The position numbers and the translations under genes were made by a program. From NCBI GenBank assembly GCA_934247125.1, contig CAKQIZ010000029.1, positions 1 to 20,501 of the forward strand: a stretch of DNA of 20,501 bases, written 5' to 3'. The stretch comes from an uncultured Clostridia bacterium (GTDB lineage: Bacteria > Bacillota > Clostridia > Peptostreptococcales > Anaerovoracaceae). The notes beneath the pieces were generated by a model that saw only the letters and a list, made by a program, of their open reading frames with translations, ran no database searches and was not told the DNA's origin. This document shows positions 17,440 through 20,501 of the stretch, piece after piece; within the stretch, counting starts at the first letter, position 1; each line of letters opens with the position of its first letter.

Positions 17440-17475
17440 AATACCCATTAAAACATTTTTTAATGGGTATTTCAA
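17440..17475 (-). promoter_or_regulatory. Candidate acd promoter overlapped by a perfect 14-bp palindrome (operator-like)
   Basis: Minus strand TTGAAA (17470-17475), 17-nt spacer, TTTAAT (17447-17452). AATACCCATTAAAA (17440-17453) and its exact complement TTTTAATGGGTATT (17458-17471), with loop CATT, span the spacer and -10. No clean T-run follows on the minus strand, so an operator is favoured over an fbp terminator. The rest of 17352-17582 is AT-rich with nothing else recognisable. Confidence 0.45.
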
Positions 17476-17582
17476 GTTGTTTTTAAGCAAATTATCCATA
17501 TTTATCTCAATTATAAACTTTGCTTGTATTTGTACGATATTTATGACAAGTTTATGATTAATGCCACACAATTCTATTTATT

Positions 17583-19529
17583 TTACTTCTCTTTCAGACG
17601 CCCCGTCCTGTAAGCCTTTACAAGCTCTTTAAGCTCATCTACCTCCTGCTGGAGCTCTCCACCAAGATCTGTATCTTTTACGAGCATTCTCTTTTCAAGG
17701 GTTTTGACAGTTCTGATAACAGGAGAATGGAATTCCTGCGTCCCGTCCGGCTGAAGAGGACTGTACGGCTTGTGTTCTGCGAGCGCCATGAACCTGGAAT
17801 TGAATATGAAAGTATATCCTGCTATACCGGTCTGTTTCTGATAAGCTTTTGACATTCCCCCATCGATGACTATCAGTTTGCCGCCGCCTTTGACAGGACT
17901 TTCACCATCTTTTATCTTAACAGGTACATGTCCGTTCAGTATTATCGAATTCTTCGGATCGAGACCGAATTCCATGAGAATCTTTTCACATATGTCTTTT
18001 CTGTTTATAAGCTTGTAATACGGCACCGTATACTCTTTATGCGTCTTCTTGTCCGCAACGAAGCACCTTTCGAAAGTCGTCATCTGATCTTTGCCGAAAA
18101 GCGGCGACTTCCTTCCCAGCCACAAATACCACATCAGATCTCCTGATCTGCCTGTCTCTCCGGACTCGTCAGGACTGAAATAAGCCTTTCTGAGCTCCGA
18201 ATCCAGAAAGTCCATATACGCTTTGCCCGATGCAGTAACACCGTTTACAGTACAGTTTTCAAAATTCCCGTCTTCATCCATAGGTATACAGCCGTGGAAC
18301 ATCAGGTTTCCGTTCACTATAGTGTAAAGCGCACCGTGGCTGTACATGAACTTTATATGTGCCTGCAGCTTTTCACTCTGAACGAACGACGCCTCGAGAG
18401 CATTGAGCACATTGACCTCGTCTTCCGTGAGCTTATACGGATCATTCGGATCTATAGTAGGGAAATTCTTGTCTCTGAGAGGGAAAACCCCATCTCTGAG
18501 CTGAACAGTGCCCTTTTCATAATCGATCTTATCGAGCAGCAGCCGGTTTTCCAGACCGTATTCAGGATGCGCCATTATCCTCTGACCTTCTACCTTGAAC
18601 TGGCAGATGGAGATCGCCTTGTTCATCTTTGCGGCGAGCAGATCGTCTACAGGGTCAAACTTGTTCTCCTCGAGCTTTTTCGGCATGAAAAAGTCGCACG
18701 GATCATCTCCGTATATCTTCTGAGCCATCGACGCAAGCGGCCGCAGGTTGATACCGTAGCCGATCTCAAGCATGTCGAAATTATTGTAGCTGATATTCAT
18801 TCTGAGCACATTTGTCATGCATGCCCAGTTTCCTGTCGCCGCGCCCATCCATACGATGTCGTGATTTCCCCACTGAAAATCCACATCGTGGTACTCCATC
18901 AGAAAATCCATTATCGCATCAGGATGCGAACCTCTGTCCCATATGTCTCCGATTATGTGCAGTCTGTCCACCGCCAGAGAGCTTATGACATCTGTGAACG
19001 CTATGATAAAGTCCTCGGCTATACCGCATTCGACGATCGTCGCTATGATCTGGCCGTAATAATTGCCCTTGTTGGCTTCGTCTGCCGTATGCAGCAGCTC
19101 GTCCAGTATATAGGCATATTCTTTCGGCAGCCTTTTTCTTACCTTTGATCTTGTATATTTGTTGGTAACGGATTTGCAGACCATGACCAGTCTGAAAATA
19201 GAGATCTTACACCATTTGTCAAAATCTTCCTCACTCTTTTTCCTTCGCTTTATCTCCGCTTCAGCATTATATATGAGAGCCGCAAGGTCATCTCTCTCAT
19301 CTCTTGTAAGGTCAGGGCCGAAAATCTCTTCTATCTTGGATCTGATGACGCCTGACGCACTTTTAAGCATGTGTATAAAGGCTTCATGCTCACCGTGCAG
19401 GTCACTTAAAAAATACTCTGTTCCTTTAGGCAGCGACAGTATCGCATTCAGGTTGACGATCTCCTCCGTTGCCGCCTTTACATTTGGATATTTCTTAGAC
19501 AGGTGCCTAAGCAAATGCTGGTCAATCAT
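17583..19529 (-). CDS. fbp: Class III fructose-1,6-bisphosphatase
   Basis: Gluconeogenic enzyme that hydrolyses fructose-1,6-bisphosphate to fructose-6-phosphate; the Firmicute-type calcineurin-like metallophosphatase. 648 residues, close to the family norm of 640-670. Metal-binding motifs: LSDLHGEHEAF (41-51), GDIWDRG (194-200), GNHD (221-224). Further hallmarks are AHPEYGLENR, MFHGCIPMDEDGNF, LWLGRKSPLFGKDQMTTFER and NGHVPVKIKDGESPVKGGGK. The start has AAAGGAGGA 6 nt upstream. Monocistronic or co-transcribed with two small ORFs that end 31 bp upstream. Confidence 0.96.
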   Translation of the reverse strand: MIDQHLLRHLSKKYPNVKAATEEIVNLNAILSLPKGTEYFLSDLHGEHEAFIHMLKSASGVIRSKIEEIFGPDLTRDERDDLAALIYNAEAEIKRRKKSEEDFDKWCKISIFRLVMVCKSVTNKYTRSKVRKRLPKEYAYILDELLHTADEANKGNYYGQIIATIVECGIAEDFIIAFTDVISSLAVDRLHIIGDIWDRGSHPDAIMDFLMEYHDVDFQWGNHDIVWMGAATGNWACMTNVLRMNISYNNFDMLEIGYGINLRPLASMAQKIYGDDPCDFFMPKKLEENKFDPVDDLLAAKMNKAISICQFKVEGQRIMAHPEYGLENRLLLDKIDYEKGTVQLRDGVFPLRDKNFPTIDPNDPYKLTEDEVNVLNALEASFVQSEKLQAHIKFMYSHGALYTIVNGNLMFHGCIPMDEDGNFENCTVNGVTASGKAYMDFLDSELRKAYFSPDESGETGRSGDLMWYLWLGRKSPLFGKDQMTTFERCFVADKKTHKEYTVPYYKLINRKDICEKILMEFGLDPKNSIILNGHVPVKIKDGESPVKGGGKLIVIDGGMSKAYQKQTGIAGYTFIFNSRFMALAEHKPYSPLQPDGTQEFHSPVIRTVKTLEKRMLVKDTDLGGELQQEVDELKELVKAYRTGRLKEK

Positions 19530-19559
19530 GACACATCCTCCTTTAATTCATTCTCTGTT

Positions 19560-19588
19560 ATTATACAACATAATAAAGAGTTTTGGAA
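19560..19588 (-). promoter_or_regulatory. Candidate fbp promoter
   Basis: Minus strand TATAAT (19560-19565) with a weak TTCCAA (19583-19588) 17 nt upstream. The -10 overlaps the stop codon of the 43-residue ORF. Predicted leader is about 25 nt. Confidence 0.4.
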
Positions 19589-19692
19589 CATGTTAATGCA
19601 TCCGGCTGTATGCTCATCACGAACGAAACACTGACTCCGTAATGCAGTGCCTTTTTCGCCACTTTTACACCTGCCGATGTGATCAGACCCAT
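19561..19692 (-). CDS. Small uncharacterised protein, 43 aa, upstream of fbp
   Basis: Not recognised. 43 codons from an ATG with AAGGAG 8 nt upstream, ending TAA 31 bp before fbp. It begins MGLITSAGVKVAKKALHYGV and has a hydrophobic segment (VSVSFVMSI), so a basic amphipathic N-terminus followed by a short hydrophobic patch; it might associate with the membrane. Codon choice looks coding. The stop codon of another small ORF overlaps its ribosome site (4 nt between stop and start), the layout of translationally coupled genes. Confidence 0.5.
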   Translation of the reverse strand: MGLITSAGVKVAKKALHYGVSVSFVMSIQPDALTCSKTLYYVV

Positions 19693-19696
19693 CGAA

Positions 19697-19849
19697 TTAT
19701 CTCCTTGAATTATTTTCCACTATCCTTATGGTTTCACTGAATATCAAATTTTCTGTCGTGCTTCCCTGCTTCCTTGCCCCGTCGTTCACCGCTGCATCGG
19801 TCATATTTGTGCAGATATCACTCGCTGCAAAACATTCTGCACAACTCAC
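19697..19849 (-). CDS. Small uncharacterised ORF (35-50 aa, or longer if an in-frame UGA is read through)
   Basis: Not recognised. The frame ends with ...FSETIRIVENNSRR and a TAA inside the ribosome site of the next small ORF. Possible starts are ATG at 19804 (35 aa) or GTG at 19849 (50 aa); neither has a good ribosome site. Composition is protein-like (VSCAECFAASDICTN at the N-terminus, GARKQGSTTENL later). An in-frame TGA (19850-19852) directly precedes the GTG, and the frame stays open upstream to ATG at 19906 with KKSILEIMHNI before the TGA. It may be a decayed gene, a short gene, or a selenocysteine-containing ORF (see findings). Confidence 0.35.
   Translation of the reverse strand: MSCAECFAASDICTNMTDAAVNDGARKQGSTTENLIFSETIRIVENNSRR
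19807..19844. repeat. Perfect 9-bp inverted repeat TTGTGCAGA/TCTGCACAA
   Basis: Arms at 19807-19815 and 19836-19844 with a 20-nt loop. The core TTGTGCA/TGCACAA recurs at 19857-19863 and 20003-20009, with a partial copy (TTGTGC...TGCAC) at 19949-19964. It could be a repeated protein-binding site or an RNA stem. Confidence 0.55.
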
Positions 19850-19884
19850 TCAAATATTGTGCATTATTTCAAGTATTGATTTTT

Positions 19885-19980
19885 TATTACACAGCAATCC
19901 TTCCATTATTTTGATTTTTTTGCTGTTTTAAACTGTTTTCTATTGATTTTGTGCGATTCTGCACTTATCGCTGTGTAATA
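19885..19980. repeat. 96-bp AT-rich segment bounded by inverted repeats
   Basis: TATTACACAGC (19885-19895) is exactly complemented by GCTGTGTAATA (19970-19980); the match extends to 14 bp with one mismatch. The interior is AT-rich and holds a smaller TTGTGC/GCAC stem. T-runs lie outside both ends. No transposase is present, and an obvious target duplication is not visible. It could be a small MITE-like element or a structured RNA. Confidence 0.45.
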
Positions 19981-20196
19981 TTTTTTCAAAGCCTGCGCAT
20001 CATGCACAAATTTTAACTGCGATGTGTATTGCGTTTTTACCGTCACTAAAAAATACACAGATATACGTTTTAAAGCAGCTCGCACCGGCTGACCCGCCGG
20101 CTGCCCCGAATAAACTGACACAGTAAATGCGGTCCTGCTTAACTGCCATGCCCGCCCTGTGAATATCTGTAACTATCGCAGACAGTATTTCAGAAT
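19981..20196. other. Region without a supported gene
   Basis: Several overlapping open frames exist on the minus strand, including one of 71 codons ending at 19906 and rich in lysine, but none has a ribosome site or a recognisable domain. A further imperfect inverted repeat (TGTGTATT and AATACACA, about 20024-20061) echoes the flanking 96-bp segment. Confidence 0.4.
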
Positions 20197-20234
20197 AAAA
20201 AAACGCCGGACAGGCAGCAGGCGTCTCGGCCTGC
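20197..20234 (-). terminator. Terminator-like structure with an alternative hairpin (possible attenuator)
   Basis: Minus strand: ACGCC (20220-20224) pairs with GGCGT (20203-20207), extendable to 7 pairs, followed by seven T (20197-20203). A competing hairpin GCAGGC/GCCTGC (20229-20234 with 20217-20222) uses part of the same arm, so the two exclude each other. Confidence 0.5.
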
Positions 20235-20287
20235 CATCTTCTCCAGCTATTGTTTCTTTTGAACAAATCACCCTCCGATGAATGGGT

Positions 20288-20333
20288 AAAAGCTTGCTAT
20301 CCCATTAATACCACTAGACAGCAAGCTTTTTTT
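20288..20333. terminator. Bidirectional terminator after the hydantoinase-B-type gene
   Basis: Perfect 11-bp inverted repeat AAAAGCTTGCT (20288-20298) and AGCAAGCTTTT (20320-20330) with a 21-nt loop. Seven T follow on the plus strand and four T on the minus strand, where it can end the gene at 20358. A second pair, AATGGG (20281-20286) and CCCATT (20301-20306), overlaps the first and would exclude it. Confidence 0.65.
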
Positions 20334-20357
20334 GTCAATCAGGTGTCAAAGACGTGA

Positions 20358-20501
20358 TTATACAGTTACTAATTTATCACAGCCATAATCATCCTTCACA
20401 GCTGCTTCCGATATCACCTCGTTCTCCAGATCCTTTTTTATCATCTCTATATCTCTTTCCTTTGGATCTCCGTAACCTCCTCCCCCCTGGGTGATCATAG
20501 T
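20358..20501 (-). CDS. Hydantoinase B / 5-oxoprolinase beta-type protein, C-terminal 47 residues only
   Basis: Partial: the gene enters from the right edge. The visible C-terminus contains TQGGGGYGDPKERDIE, matching the GGGGYGDPxERD signature near the end of HyuB/oxoprolinase-B/acetone-carboxylase family proteins, then VISEAAVKDDYG, also typical. Such proteins form an ATP-dependent ring-opening or carboxylating complex with a HyuA partner, presumably encoded beyond the edge. The substrate cannot be told from this fragment. Confidence 0.85.
   Translation of the reverse strand, partial: TMITQGGGGYGDPKERDIEMIKKDLENEVISEAAVKDDYGCDKLVTV

Noticed and set aside
18294..19148. Plus-strand open frame of 284 codons
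   Set aside because: Lies entirely antisense to fbp, whose catalytic motifs are intact; long antisense frames follow from codon bias.
19750..19790. Resemblance to the SRP RNA core (GGAAGCAG-type stretch on the minus strand)
   Set aside because: Only a short coincidental match (CAAGGAAGCAGGG); the rest of the SRP RNA consensus and its long pairing are absent.
19728..19931. Hydrophobic plus-strand ORF of 67 codons
   Set aside because: No ribosome site, and it is antisense to the better supported minus-strand frame; hydrophobicity comes from T-rich sequence.
19906..20121. Lysine-rich minus-strand ORF of 71 codons
   Set aside because: Starts at GTG without a ribosome site, covers inverted repeats, and its composition is explained by A-rich DNA. 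It could be a relict but cannot be supported.
20000..20266. Minus-strand ORF of 88 codons
   Set aside because: Covers a terminator-like hairpin with a T7 run early in the frame and has no recognisable domain.
20281..20330. H-type pseudoknot from the interleaved arms
   Set aside because: A one-nucleotide loop would have to cross an 11-bp stem on the minus strand, so the pairs are better read as alternatives than as a joint pseudoknot.
20301..20338. Possible promoter TTGACA ... TATTAA on the minus strand after the hyuB-type gene
   Set aside because: The spacing is about 22 nt, too long for a sigma-A promoter.

Overview
The window comes from an anaerobic, low-to-mid GC Gram-positive bacterium, most likely a spore-forming member of the Clostridia. 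The evidence is a spoVA set (spore dipicolinate channel), a class A penicillin-binding protein, a class III fructose-1,6-bisphosphatase, an acyl-CoA dehydrogenase/EtfBA operon of butyrate-type anaerobes, and NuoE/NuoF-type subunits linked to a multi-cluster flavin/Fe-S/molybdopterin-type protein. Ribosome binding sites are strong (AGGAGG) and promoters are close to sigma-A consensus. Family-level placement (something like Anaerovoracaceae/Peptostreptococcales) is only an inference.

Layout. Positions 1-4441 (minus): a three-gene redox operon encoding a NuoE-like [2Fe-2S] subunit, a NuoF-like NADH/FMN subunit and a large fusion protein. The fusion protein carries a NuoG-like [2Fe-2S] domain, a GltD-like FAD/NAD(P) module, two [4Fe-4S] clusters and the first 20 or so residues of a Mo/W-bis-MGD domain. 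It runs off the left edge and is probably a formate dehydrogenase alpha-type subunit. 4667-8126 (minus): holA and comEC, a DNA polymerase clamp-loader subunit and a DNA-uptake channel, in the adjacency common in Firmicutes. 8293-11250 (plus): a class A PBP, divergent from comEC with well-formed promoters facing both ways. 11368-13380 (minus): spoVAC-spoVAD-spoVAE. 13533-14132 (plus): maf. 14266-17351 (minus): acyl-CoA dehydrogenase, etfB, etfA, probably an electron-bifurcating butyryl-CoA dehydrogenase/Etf complex. 17583-19529 (minus): fbp. 19530-20357: 828 bp without a recognisable gene family. 20358-20501 (minus): the C-terminal end of a hydantoinase B/oxoprolinase-type protein.

Most of the window is ordinary core and metabolic content. 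The two redox operons fit together: NADH and ferredoxin are balanced by an Etf-linked acyl-CoA dehydrogenase and by a NuoEF-linked formate dehydrogenase or similar enzyme. The part that known genes do not explain is 19561-20333. It holds two tightly coupled small minus-strand ORFs just upstream of fbp. The upstream one can be extended through an in-frame UGA that is followed by a perfect 9-bp hairpin and lies in a UxxC context. The same stretch has several TTGTGCA/TGCACAA motifs, a 96-bp AT-rich segment bounded by near-perfect inverted repeats, and two sets of mutually exclusive hairpins that include terminator-like structures.
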